NCBI GenBank assembly: GCA_003105225.1
Contig: PQAK01000217.1
Span: forward strand, 1-12,269
Direction: 5' to 3'
Length of the DNA: 12,269 nucleotides
Origin: Deltaproteobacteria bacterium
GTDB taxonomy: Bacteria > Desulfobacterota > Deferrimicrobia > Deferrimicrobiales > Deferrimicrobiaceae
The position numbers and the translations under genes were made by a program. Below are positions 1-7,885 of the stretch, piece by piece. How positions within the stretch are numbered: position 1 is the stretch's first letter; each line of letters starts with the position of its first letter. Below the pieces are notes generated by a model. The model was not told the origin of the DNA and ran no database searches. It saw only the letters and a program-made list of their open reading frames with translations.

Positions 1-35
1 CCCCTGTCGCGATCCGAAGGAATCCACCGCCGCCT

Positions 36-3000
36 TTACCCCCCCCCGGCGCCGAACGTCCGGGACAGGTACCCCTTGAGGTCCTCCTCGAAGTTCCGCT
101 CGAACCCGCCGCGGTACACGATCGTGGAAGCGATCTCGCTCGCAAGGATGGCGGAGCGGTACTTCCCGGGCAGCCGGGACACGCGCCTGCGGTAGTTCGG
201 GTTCTCCCGGAGGAAACGGGGGAGGTGCGCGAAGAGGGCGTTCCGGTAGGGAGGTTTCCGGCACAGGTCCTGGCGCCGCTGGAAGAAGTCGAACAGGGTC
301 GCGTAATGCCGGTTGATCTCCACGCTGATCGCGTCCGAGATCTCCGTGCAGGGCGCGGCCCTTCCCTCTTCCCGCCGGCGCCGGAAGATGAGGTTCGCCT
401 CGTCCGCCGCCCGCTTTTCGAGGATGGAGAGGACGTCGGCGATGTACGCCTCCTTGTGGGCGAGGAACTCCTTTTCGGTCATGAGGAGATTGGCGATGAT
501 CTCGTAGGAGGAGGAGATGACGCCGCACTTGTTGGCCGAGGCGTCGCGGAGGACGACGACGCCCCGCTCCTGGAGCCTTGCGCGGGCCTCGGGGGTGAGA
601 AACGAATTGGCCCCCTCGACGATGGCCCGGGCGGTGGGCGTCCCGTCCGCCCGGAGAAAGCGCGTCCAGTTCTCCGCGTTGATCGTCTCGGGCCTGCCCC
701 CCGCCGGAAGAAACAGGTCGGCCGGGACCGTGAACAGGAGCCCGTCGAACTCGCGGTGAAACTCGTCCGTGGTGACCCACTGTTCCTCGACTCCCGACGG
801 GATCCGGTGGAACCTCCGGAACAGCTCTCTCAAACCTTCCCGCCGCCGCACGTTCCGGCAGAGGAGGAATCCTCCGGGGGAAAGCTTCGCCGGGTCGAAG
901 GCCTCCACGTCGTTCCGCAGAACGATCCGCGAAAGCTCTTCCCGGTCCGCCCCGTTCGGATCGTACAGCGCCCCGCTCCCGTCCAGGATCAGCCGGATAT
1001 CGATCCGGGGGCACCGGGACAGCAGGATCCGCATGGCGTTGCCCGCCACATCGCCGTTGGGGCCTCCGGTGAACTTCACCGTGAAGGGATCCCGGAGAAT
1101 ATCGATCCCGAGCTCCCGCATCGTGATCCCGGCGAAGGTGACCACTCCCGTGGAGGTCACCCCGTATATCTTGTGGTTGATCCCCACGTTCTTGCTGGAG
1201 ATGATCCCGATCCCCAGCAGGTATCCCCGGCGCAGGGACAGCTCGGCGATCGGCTCGATCATCTCGTCGTGCATGTTCTCGTCGGGGCCGAGCTCGATCG
1301 GCTCGTCCTCGCCGTAGTAGTCCACCACCCGCGGGTCCTTCGCCTTCCCGTTCTCCGTGACGAAGATGTCGAGGAAGGCGTTGATGAAGCCGTACTGCAC
1401 CTTGTAGAGCCGCTGGTTCATCCGCTCCTCGGTCTGGAGGTCCGGGGCGTTGATCACCACCACCATCTTCGAGCCGCCCTCGTAGATGTCCTTGTTCTTC
1501 AGGTGCTGCGTGTGGGCGAGGACGTAGTTCTCCCGGAACAGGGTGTTCGCCACGGTGACGTAGTCGTCCCGGGTCCGCGTGAAGATGGTGCGCCACCCGC
1601 CCCGGGCGATGTCCGAGAAGCCGATGTGGTACCCGAGCCCCTGGCGGCCGTAGAAGAAGGTCACCCGGAAGGGGCGCTCCGGAGGGAGGTCGGAGGTGAA
1701 GCCGGGCCCGAGGTCCGCCAGGTACGCCGGGTCGAGGCGGAACGCCAGGGCGTGCTTCTCCGGAACGAAGAAGTTCGTCTTGAGGGTCCGGCGGATGAAC
1801 GAGAGCGCCGCCCGGAAGACGGAGCGGCGGAACTCGTCGAGCATCTTGTGGCCGGTGTTGTACTCCTCGATTTCCTGCGCAATCGCCTCGCAGGCCGACC
1901 GGTAGGCCGGTTCCCGGTCCGGGATATCCGGGTCGAAGCGCAGCTCGAAGAGCCGGGTGAGCTTCAACGCCACGTCCGGGTGGGAGTGGAACGCCCGCAT
2001 GACGTCCTCGAGGGTGTACCGGTGCGGCTGGTTGTGGGCGAGGTTCGTGTGGCAGAACCCGATGAAGGCGTTGACGAGCGACGCCTCCTCCCCCGTCATC
2101 AGCCGGTTGAGGACGAATTCCTGGTAGGTCCGCGACTCGGTGGCCAGGATCTGGGTGTTGTACAGCTCCCGCCGCAGCCGCCGGAAAAGATCGGAATCCT
2201 TCTCCAGGAATCCCCCGTCCCGCCGCTTGACGTAGAAGGTGCCCAGGAAGTACGGGTGGACGCCCGTCGAGATCGTCAGGGCATAGGCGCGCCGCACTCC
2301 CAGGTTGAGGCGGTTGAACACCTCCATCACCTGGGCAAGATAATCCCGCTGCGGGGGGTTCCCGACCGCGAAGAGGACCCGGCTCTCCCGGCGCTCCTCG
2401 GTCGCATCCCCTTCCTCGGCTTCCGCATCCAGGAAAATCCCGGCGTGGTTTTGGCCCTGGTGGAGCAGCCAGAGGATCCGCGCCACCCGGAGCGGCGGAG
2501 AGATCCTGACGTACTCCTCGTTGTTCAGCCAGACGAGGCGCAGCAGCCTGTCCCGCTCCCGCGCAAGGGGGGGGTGCGGGAACCGCCGCAGCTCCGCGTA
2601 GACCGCCCGCCGGATGGGGGCCGGGATCTCCGGCTCCCCGGCCGCGGCGATCTCCAGGTCGCTTTTACGGTCGAACTCGAACCGCTGGAACTCGAGGTCG
2701 TGATCCGTCCCGGGGACCGGCGCGTAGGAGTGGGCCATCTCGGCGTACGAGATGTCCCGGGCCTGGAGGGTCTGAAGGGTACGGTACAGGGAGCCGGGAA
2801 CGTCGAGCCGCGCCGCCATGAACTCCCGGTCGCGGTCGACCAGGACCAGCTGGCGGTTGGTGGCCAGGCGGGGAAGCCCCAGGCAGAGGGTGGCCACCGC
2901 TTCCGCCTCCTCCCGCATGGCGATGAAAAAGAACGGCGGCAGATTCGCGTGCAGCCACGCCAGGTTCTCCACGGCGCGGCCGCCGGTTTCGCGGAGCAGG

Positions 3001-3044
3001 CGACGGACGTCGCGGTCCAGCCGGCGTTCCGGGTCCGGGCGCAT
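36..3044 (-). CDS. NAD-specific glutamate dehydrogenase, large (~115 kDa) class
   Basis: The 1002-residue product should catalyse NAD-linked oxidative deamination of glutamate to 2-oxoglutarate and ammonium in the cytoplasm, a catabolic role. The first ~440 residues form the long N-terminal extension of large GDHs. The catalytic part follows: GGWR at about 482-485, the substrate-lysine motif GGSKM at 523-527, and GPDEN at about 586-590, which corresponds to the catalytic-Asp region. The Rossmann-type FTGGPNGDVAGN lies at 658-669, VEGANSFLTPEA at about 809-820 and the ANKCGVISSSYE segment at about 837-848. The length fits the ~1000-residue class better than the ~450-residue hexameric or ~1600-residue enzymes. 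An in-frame ATG lies 12 bases further upstream (3056), but GGAGGT sits 4 bases before the ATG at 3044, so I prefer the shorter form. The gene is divergent from the sigma-54 activator. The family is secure; cofactor choice is by family. A long antisense reading frame covers it and is judged a GC-rich shadow. Confidence 0.93.
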   Translation of the reverse strand: MRPDPERRLDRDVRRLLRETGGRAVENLAWLHANLPPFFFIAMREEAEAVATLCLGLPRLATNRQLVLVDRDREFMAARLDVPGSLYRTLQTLQARDISYAEMAHSYAPVPGTDHDLEFQRFEFDRKSDLEIAAAGEPEIPAPIRRAVYAELRRFPHPPLARERDRLLRLVWLNNEEYVRISPPLRVARILWLLHQGQNHAGIFLDAEAEEGDATEERRESRVLFAVGNPPQRDYLAQVMEVFNRLNLGVRRAYALTISTGVHPYFLGTFYVKRRDGGFLEKDSDLFRRLRRELYNTQILATESRTYQEFVLNRLMTGEEASLVNAFIGFCHTNLAHNQPHRYTLEDVMRAFHSHPDVALKLTRLFELRFDPDIPDREPAYRSACEAIAQEIEEYNTGHKMLDEFRRSVFRAALSFIRRTLKTNFFVPEKHALAFRLDPAYLADLGPGFTSDLPPERPFRVTFFYGRQGLGYHIGFSDIARGGWRTIFTRTRDDYVTVANTLFRENYVLAHTQHLKNKDIYEGGSKMVVVINAPDLQTEERMNQRLYKVQYGFINAFLDIFVTENGKAKDPRVVDYYGEDEPIELGPDENMHDEMIEPIAELSLRRGYLLGIGIISSKNVGINHKIYGVTSTGVVTFAGITMRELGIDILRDPFTVKFTGGPNGDVAGNAMRILLSRCPRIDIRLILDGSGALYDPNGADREELSRIVLRNDVEAFDPAKLSPGGFLLCRNVRRREGLRELFRRFHRIPSGVEEQWVTTDEFHREFDGLLFTVPADLFLPAGGRPETINAENWTRFLRADGTPTARAIVEGANSFLTPEARARLQERGVVVLRDASANKCGVISSSYEIIANLLMTEKEFLAHKEAYIADVLSILEKRAADEANLIFRRRREEGRAAPCTEISDAISVEINRHYATLFDFFQRRQDLCRKPPYRNALFAHLPRFLRENPNYRRRVSRLPGKYRSAILASEIASTIVYRGGFERNFEEDLKGYLSRTFGAGGG

Positions 3045-3048
3045 GGCA

Positions 3049-3054
3049 ACCTCC
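3049..3054 (-). promoter_or_regulatory. Ribosome binding site of the glutamate dehydrogenase gene
   Basis: On the minus strand GGAGGT is followed by TGCC and then ATG at 3044. This is good Shine-Dalgarno spacing. The upstream ATG at 3056 has only a GGAGAA about 17 bases away, so this site decides the start. Confidence 0.7.
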
Positions 3055-3220
3055 ATGCCGAAGACTGTTGATGTTCTCCATTTTACGGGAATTTCGGCAT
3101 TTCAGCCCGTGGAGAAAACAAGCCGCCGGGCAACTCCTTCCGCCCGCCTTGAATCAAAAAGTAGTCTCATCGGCTTCCGCGGGGTTTACGTTGAAGACAA
3201 GCGCCGTTGCATACCTGGAG

Positions 3221-5047
3221 ATGGTGAAAGAGGCGCTCGGAGGATTGTCATCCGCGTGGCGCAGGCGGACCGGCGGGCGATGGATCATCCTCAAGATGAT
3301 CCTGTTGTTCGTGCTCTTCCACTATTTTTGGGATTACGCCGGCGAAGATCTTCTCGGCCTGCCGGGAAACGCGGTCGACCCGGTGGCAGTCTTCCTGTCG
3401 GCCGCCATCGTCTATCGGATCTTCCTGCGCGATATCGAATCGATCTTCTACCCGGAAGGCGCGGTCGGGAAAGGGTCGAAGCCCCTTCCCCGCGCTTCCG
3501 TGAAAAGATCCACCGGAGGTGCGGCGGGCACGGGAGGAGGGCCTTCCGATATTCCTCCTGCATCCCGGGAATCCGTCTTGCCTGCGCTCTCGGCGCTCTC
3601 GTCCCCCCGCGCCGACTCCATCCTCCTGGTCGATGAAGATCCCCGGTATCTGCAGGCCGCAAGGGAGACCTTGGATGCCGCCGGGATCGGTCCCGTCCAC
3701 ACGCTCACGGACGGCAGGGAGACGCTGTCCTTCCTGTCGACGGAAAGCGTCGCTCTCCTCTTGCTGGGAGGGGACTTCAGCGAGGGTTCCCTGCCGGATC
3801 TCGTGAACCGGATCCGGAAGGAGGTTCCCCAGCTGCCGGTCATCGTGATGACCCGGACGATGGACGTCGAGACAGCCGTGGCGTGCATGAAGGCCGGCGC
3901 GTTCGATTACCTGGTAAAGCCGGTGGAGAAGAACCGGTTCCTGTCCAGCGTCCGCAGGGCGCTGGAGTTCCGGGAGCTGCGATGCGAGATCTCCACGCTG
4001 ACGGAACATTTCCTTTCGCTCCCCGCGGAAGACGACATCGCCTTCCACGGGATTCGGACAAAGAACCGGAAGATGCAGGCGATCTGCCGATACGTCGAAG
4101 CGATCGCTCCGTCGAGACACCCGGTCCTCATCACGGGGGAGACGGGAGTCGGCAAGGAGTTGATCGCCCGGGCGACCCACGACCTCTCCGGGTGCGCCGG
4201 ACGGTTCGTCGCGGTAAACGTGGCGGGGCTGGACGACACGATGTTTTCGGACACCCTGTTCGGCCATACGAAAGGCGCCTACACCGGGGCGGACAAGAAG
4301 AGGGAAGGACTGCTCGCGCGCGCATCGGGCGGAACGCTTTTCCTCGACGAGATCGGCGACCTGAACGAATCGTCCCAGGTCAAGCTCCTGCGCCTGCTGG
4401 AAGAAATGGAATACTACCCGCTGGGATCCGATGCTCCCGAAAAAACCGACGCCCGGATCCTTTGCGCCACCCATCACAGCCTGCCGGGGCTCCTTTCGGC
4501 CGGAGAATTCCGCAAGGATCTTTTCTTCCGCCTCCAGGCCCATCATGTCCAAATTCCCTCCCTTCGCGAACGCATGGAGGACCTCCCCCTCCTTCTGGAC
4601 CAATGCCTGGAGGAAACCTCGATCTCCCTGGGGAAGAAGAAGCCGACGGCGCCTCCCGAGCTTCTCAAGCTGCTTTCGGCCTATCATTTTCCGGGGAACG
4701 TGCGGGAACTGCGATCGATGATCTTCGATGCCGTCACCCAGCACCGATTCGGCGTCCTCTCCATGAACAGCTTCCATGGAGCGGTGCGGAAGAACCATGC
4801 CGCCTGCATGGATCAGCCGGCGGTCCCGGCTCCTTCGGCCGATGGAATGCCGTTCCGATCCTTCGAAAAGTTTCCCACGTTGAAGGAAGCGACGGATTGC
4901 CTGGTAGCCGAAGCGATGAAGAGATCGGGAAACAACCAGGGGATCGCGGCGCTCCTGCTGGGCATCACGCGGGAGGCCCTTAACAAGAGGATTCTCAGGC
5001 AAAAACGTCATTTCAGGAAGGAACCGAAAATTACGGACGCCGCCTGA
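3221..5047 (+). CDS. Membrane-anchored sigma-54 activator with a degenerate receiver domain
   Basis: The 608-residue product is a bacterial enhancer-binding protein that should remodel sigma-54 RNA polymerase. Hydrophobic segments at about 21-37 and 53-69 suggest two membrane spans. A low-complexity linker leads to a receiver-like domain (132-249) with an acidic cluster DED (138-140), Thr211 and Lys233 of a YLVKP motif. The position matching the NtrC phosphoacceptor Asp54 is Gly183. The AAA+ domain is intact: Walker A GETGVGKE 306-313, the sigma-54 contact loop GAYTGA 352-357 (Tyr for the usual Phe), Walker B GGTLFLDE 370-377, FRKDLFFRL 430-438 and FPGNVREL 490-497. A Fis-type helix-turn-helix lies at 569-594. 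The start is uncertain: ATG 3221 has GGAG directly against it, TTG 3191 has a GGGG upstream, and the frame is open back to TTG 3068. The earlier starts add a sequence with no recognisable domain. The gene lies just upstream of a sigma-54 promoter. Confidence 0.88.
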   Translation: MVKEALGGLSSAWRRRTGGRWIILKMILLFVLFHYFWDYAGEDLLGLPGNAVDPVAVFLSAAIVYRIFLRDIESIFYPEGAVGKGSKPLPRASVKRSTGGAAGTGGGPSDIPPASRESVLPALSALSSPRADSILLVDEDPRYLQAARETLDAAGIGPVHTLTDGRETLSFLSTESVALLLLGGDFSEGSLPDLVNRIRKEVPQLPVIVMTRTMDVETAVACMKAGAFDYLVKPVEKNRFLSSVRRALEFRELRCEISTLTEHFLSLPAEDDIAFHGIRTKNRKMQAICRYVEAIAPSRHPVLITGETGVGKELIARATHDLSGCAGRFVAVNVAGLDDTMFSDTLFGHTKGAYTGADKKREGLLARASGGTLFLDEIGDLNESSQVKLLRLLEEMEYYPLGSDAPEKTDARILCATHHSLPGLLSAGEFRKDLFFRLQAHHVQIPSLRERMEDLPLLLDQCLEETSISLGKKKPTAPPELLKLLSAYHFPGNVRELRSMIFDAVTQHRFGVLSMNSFHGAVRKNHAACMDQPAVPAPSADGMPFRSFEKFPTLKEATDCLVAEAMKRSGNNQGIAALLLGITREALNKRILRQKRHFRKEPKITDAA

Positions 5048-5071
5048 GCAGGGGGGGCTCGGACATTTTTT
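5044..5071 (+). terminator. Rho-independent terminator of the sigma-54 activator gene
   Basis: A 6-bp stem (CTGAGC 5044-5049 with GCTCGG 5057-5062, one G-U pair) closes a 7-base loop. Three bases later comes a run of six T (5066-5071). The stem overlaps the TGA stop at 5045-5047. This should insulate the activator gene from the oxidase operon downstream. Confidence 0.7.
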
Positions 5072-5095
5072 CCGGCCGGGGATGCATCTCCGTGC

Positions 5096-5125
5096 CTGAA
5101 TATGCCGATTCATAAGCATTTTCAG
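5096..5125 (+). promoter_or_regulatory. Dyad, candidate enhancer (UAS) for the sigma-54 activator
   Basis: CTGAATATGC (5096-5105) and GCATTTTCAG (5116-5125) are inverted copies with 9 of 10 positions matching, separated by 10 bases. The centre lies about 156 bases before the predicted transcription start at ~5267, a usual distance for NtrC-family enhancers. The activator gene ends 48 bases upstream. That this activator binds here is inference; the symmetry is seen directly. Confidence 0.5.
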
Positions 5126-5195
5126 AGACTCCTTCCGTTGCAGCGGACAGAACTTCATAACCCTCCCAAGCCTCCGTTCACCGGGAACTTTCACG

Positions 5196-5208
5196 TATCT
5201 GCTTGATT
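5196..5208 (+). promoter_or_regulatory. Possible IHF-like site between dyad and promoter
   Basis: TATCTGCTTGATT matches the reverse complement of the IHF consensus (YAA-N4-TTGATW) at all but one fixed position. It lies between the dyad and the -24/-12 promoter, where IHF bends DNA in many sigma-54 systems. The motif is short and degenerate, so this is a weak call. Confidence 0.25.
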
Positions 5209-5240
5209 TCAAAGAAATTATCCTCCGGGACATCCCGGTC

Positions 5241-5256
5241 GGGCATCGATCTTGCT
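5241..5256 (+). promoter_or_regulatory. Sigma-54 (-24/-12) promoter of the multicopper oxidase operon
   Basis: GGGCATCGATCTTGCT fits the consensus TGGCACGN4TTGCW with correct spacing. The essential GG is at 5242-5243, followed by CA, and TTGC is at 5252-5255. Mismatches are T to G at the first base and CG to TC after the CA. The predicted transcription start is near 5267, giving a leader of about 64 bases. A small dyad, GAAAT-N4-ATTTC (5257-5270), spans the start point. The location just downstream of a sigma-54 activator gene strongly supports the call. Confidence 0.75.
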
Positions 5257-5330
5257 GAAATCGATATTTCCGGCGTGCGGAATTTATATACCGAAAACCT
5301 CCTTCCGGAGGCGCAGCGAGGGGAATTCCG

Positions 5331-7151
5331 ATGAAGATCGAGATCGTGACATCCGGCAGGAAAAAAAAGGAAAAGCAGGCTGAGCGGTACATGCAGGAAA
5401 TGCGGGACATCGTCAAGGCGGGGTTGAACCGCCGGGAGCTTCTCCGGATGGGACTCGTGATGGGCGGGGCCGGAGCAGCGGCCCTCCAGGGATTGCGGAA
5501 TTTCAAGCCTTATTGGGCGCACGCCGACGGCGGCGTCGGTTTCCACAGTCCGCCCAACACCCCGTTCGTCGATCCCCTCCCCATCCCGTTCACGATGCAG
5601 CCGGTGACGTTGAACCCGGCGCCGACCAAGGGGCCCAACCCCGTCTCTTCGGCGGTCACGGGATTCCGCGAGACGGCGCGCCCCGATCACCAGCGCTGGG
5701 AGCAGTTCCTTCCCGTGGAGATGTACGAATCCGTGGAGAAACCTGTAGAGCACGACTTCTACCCGGACATCGACGGGGTTCCCCCGTCCACCATCTGGAC
5801 CTACGTGGAGGCGTCGACGGGGAGGGCGGGGCCGCTGTGGATCCGGTCGCGGTACGGAAAACCTGTCGTTCACCGGGTCCACAACGCATTGCCGCCGGAC
5901 AACGGGGGATTCGGTATAAACCAGACTTCCACTCACCTTCACGGCGGGCATGTGGCCTCCGAGTCGGACGGGGGGCCGACGCACTTCTACGACGCGAACC
6001 TTTTCAAGGATTACCACTACCCCAACGTCCGCGCCGGGTTCGCAAGCAACGTTCCGGAGAGCACGCTGAACGGAAGGACCGTCCCCGGGGACGTGTTCGA
6101 GACCCAGGGTTTCCTGTGGTTCCATGACCACCGGTTCGACTTCACCTCCCAGAACGTCTACAAGGGCCTCGTGGGGTTCTACACCTTGTTCAGCGACGAC
6201 ATCCACCTGGACACCGGCGACGAAACATCGGGCCTCAGGCTTCCCAGCGGGGAGTTCGACATTCCCATGGTCTTCGCGGACAAAACCTTCGATCCGTCGA
6301 CAGGGAAGCTCTTCTTCGACCTGTTCAACCTGGACGGGGTCCTGGGCGACAAATACTCGGTGAACGGGAAGATCCAGCCGTACCTGGAGGTCAAGCGCCG
6401 CAAGTACCGCTTCCGCCTCCTGGATGGCGGCCCATCGCGGGTCTACGAATTTTTCTTAAGCACCGGCCAGTCCTTCATCCAGATCGCGAACGACGGGAAC
6501 CTCTCGCCCCGTCCCGTTTTTCGGCGAAGCGTCCGGATCGGCGTCGCCGAGCGGATCGACGTGATCGTGGACTTCTCCGATGCGACCGTCGGCGACCGGA
6601 TCTACCTCCAGAACCGGCTGGAGCAGCTTGACGGACGGGGACCCACCGGGAAAATCGTTGCACCAGCCGACCTCGTCGAGTTCCGGGTCGTCGGCGATGC
6701 CGTCGACGACAGCGTGGTGCCGGTCACCCTTCTCGACCTGCCCGACCGAAACGTTCCGATCGCGAAAAGACGGGAATGGAAGTTCGACCGGTCGAACGGC
6801 GCCTGGGTGGTGAACGGGGCCTTCTTCGATCCCGACGTGATCAGCGCCTTCCCGAAGCAGAACACCGCCGAGATCTGGACGTTCACGTCGGGCGGGGGCT
6901 GGTATCACCCGATCCATTTTCACCTGGAGGAGTTCCAGATCCTCTCCCGCGACGGGGCAGCGCCGCCCGTTTTCGAGGTCGGACGGAAGGATGTCGTGGG
7001 GATCGGCGAGAACGCCATAGGAAACGACAATATCGGCGAAACCAGGGTCTTCCTGCAGTTCCGGGACTTCCTCGGCGACTACCCGACGCACTGCCATAAC
7101 ACGGTGCACGAGGACCACGCGATGATGTTCCGGTTCGAGGTGGTGCCCTGA
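5331..7151 (+). CDS. Tat-exported multicopper oxidase, CotA/bilirubin oxidase-like
   Basis: The 606-residue product should oxidise a substrate (phenolics, metal ions or similar) and reduce oxygen to water outside the cytoplasm. All four copper motifs are present: HLH 202-204 within HLHGGH, HDH 265-267, HPIHFH 526-531, and HCH 587-589 with His593 and axial Met598. Both the type 1 site and the trinuclear cluster therefore look complete. The HLHGGH...SDG arrangement and ~600-residue length resemble three-domain CotA/bilirubin oxidase enzymes; there is no methionine-rich insert. NRRELLRMG (33-41) followed by a Gly/Ala-rich hydrophobic stretch is a Tat signal, preceded by an unusually long lysine-rich N-region. 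The start is supported by GAGGGGA seven bases before the ATG. A sigma-54 promoter lies ~75 bases upstream, and the SCO gene follows after 21 bases. The natural substrate cannot be read from sequence. Confidence 0.93.
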   Translation: MKIEIVTSGRKKKEKQAERYMQEMRDIVKAGLNRRELLRMGLVMGGAGAAALQGLRNFKPYWAHADGGVGFHSPPNTPFVDPLPIPFTMQPVTLNPAPTKGPNPVSSAVTGFRETARPDHQRWEQFLPVEMYESVEKPVEHDFYPDIDGVPPSTIWTYVEASTGRAGPLWIRSRYGKPVVHRVHNALPPDNGGFGINQTSTHLHGGHVASESDGGPTHFYDANLFKDYHYPNVRAGFASNVPESTLNGRTVPGDVFETQGFLWFHDHRFDFTSQNVYKGLVGFYTLFSDDIHLDTGDETSGLRLPSGEFDIPMVFADKTFDPSTGKLFFDLFNLDGVLGDKYSVNGKIQPYLEVKRRKYRFRLLDGGPSRVYEFFLSTGQSFIQIANDGNLSPRPVFRRSVRIGVAERIDVIVDFSDATVGDRIYLQNRLEQLDGRGPTGKIVAPADLVEFRVVGDAVDDSVVPVTLLDLPDRNVPIAKRREWKFDRSNGAWVVNGAFFDPDVISAFPKQNTAEIWTFTSGGGWYHPIHFHLEEFQILSRDGAAPPVFEVGRKDVVGIGENAIGNDNIGETRVFLQFRDFLGDYPTHCHNTVHEDHAMMFRFEVVP

Positions 7152-7172
7152 GTCCAAAGGAGGGAGAGAGCC

Positions 7173-7853
7173 ATGAACCGAAGGCAATTCCTGGGAGGAC
7201 TGGCCGTGGCCGCCCTGGGATCCACGGGATTGGCGTCGGTGCAGACGCAGCCGGCGCCGCGGGACAAGAAGAGTTTCGCCGAACCGACCGGGGAGGAACG
7301 ACGGCGGAGCCGTATCTTGAATATCGCCCTGCGCACCCACGAGGGGAAGGAGGTCCGGTTCTACGACGACCTGATCCGGGGGAAGACCGTGTTGATCAAC
7401 TTCTTCTACACGCACTGCGTGGGCGAGGCGCTCTGCCCCATCACCACGGCGAACCTGGTCAAGGTCCAGGAGCTGCTCGGACACCGGGTGGGCCAGGACG
7501 TCTTCATCTACTCGATCACGCTGGATCCCCATCATGACACCCCCGACGTCCTCAAGAAATACGCAAGGGGGTTTCGTGTGAAGCCGGGCTGGCTTTTCCT
7601 CACGGGGGCCAAGGACGACATCGAGACGCTGCGGCGCAGCCTGGGCATCGTGGACCCGGATCCCGCGCGGGACAAGGACCCGTCGCAGCACATCGGGATG
7701 GTGCGGTACGGCATCGAGCCGCTGGAGCGGTGGGCCTCCTGCCCGTGCCTGTCGGACGCCGCGGCGATCGTGAAGTACCTCGCCTGGATGGAGCCGGAAG
7801 GGAAGCGGCCCAGCCCCTGGCCGCCGAAGCGACCCGGCGCCTCGAAGGGATGA
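7173..7853 (+). CDS. SCO1/SenC-family copper chaperone with expanded Cys motif
   Basis: The 226-residue product is a thioredoxin-fold SCO1/SenC/PrrC-type protein, predicted to bind copper or handle thiols in the periplasm. It begins with a Tat-like signal, NRRQFLGG (2-9), and a hydrophobic run. The fold core is visible as TVLINFFYTHC, the CPITTANL segment and SITLDPHHDTP. The metal-binding cysteines are Cys82 and Cys88, spaced CX5C rather than the usual CX3C, and His173 is the likely third ligand. A second cysteine pair, CPC at 190-192, lies near the C-terminus. A strong ribosome site (AAAGGAGG) precedes the ATG. It sits 21 bases after the multicopper oxidase gene with no promoter seen between, so the two are probably co-transcribed. 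The likely job is copper delivery to the oxidase (inference). The gene converges on the ABC-F gene. Confidence 0.85.
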   Translation: MNRRQFLGGLAVAALGSTGLASVQTQPAPRDKKSFAEPTGEERRRSRILNIALRTHEGKEVRFYDDLIRGKTVLINFFYTHCVGEALCPITTANLVKVQELLGHRVGQDVFIYSITLDPHHDTPDVLKKYARGFRVKPGWLFLTGAKDDIETLRRSLGIVDPDPARDKDPSQHIGMVRYGIEPLERWASCPCLSDAAAIVKYLAWMEPEGKRPSPWPPKRPGASKG

Positions 7854-7885
7854 GCGGGACCGGGGCGCAGAGGGCCTTGCCGGCG

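Noticed and set aside
225..3071. 948-codon open frame on the plus strand opposite the glutamate dehydrogenase gene
   Set aside because: Its product is rich in Arg, Pro, Val, Asp and Glu in patterns that mirror the opposite strand's codons and has no recognisable domain. The minus-strand frame is a clear GDH, so this is a GC-rich shadow.
3248..5506. 752-codon minus-strand frame across the activator gene and the promoter region
   Set aside because: No domain is visible; the product is a reverse image of the activator's codons and it runs across the terminator and sigma-54 promoter.
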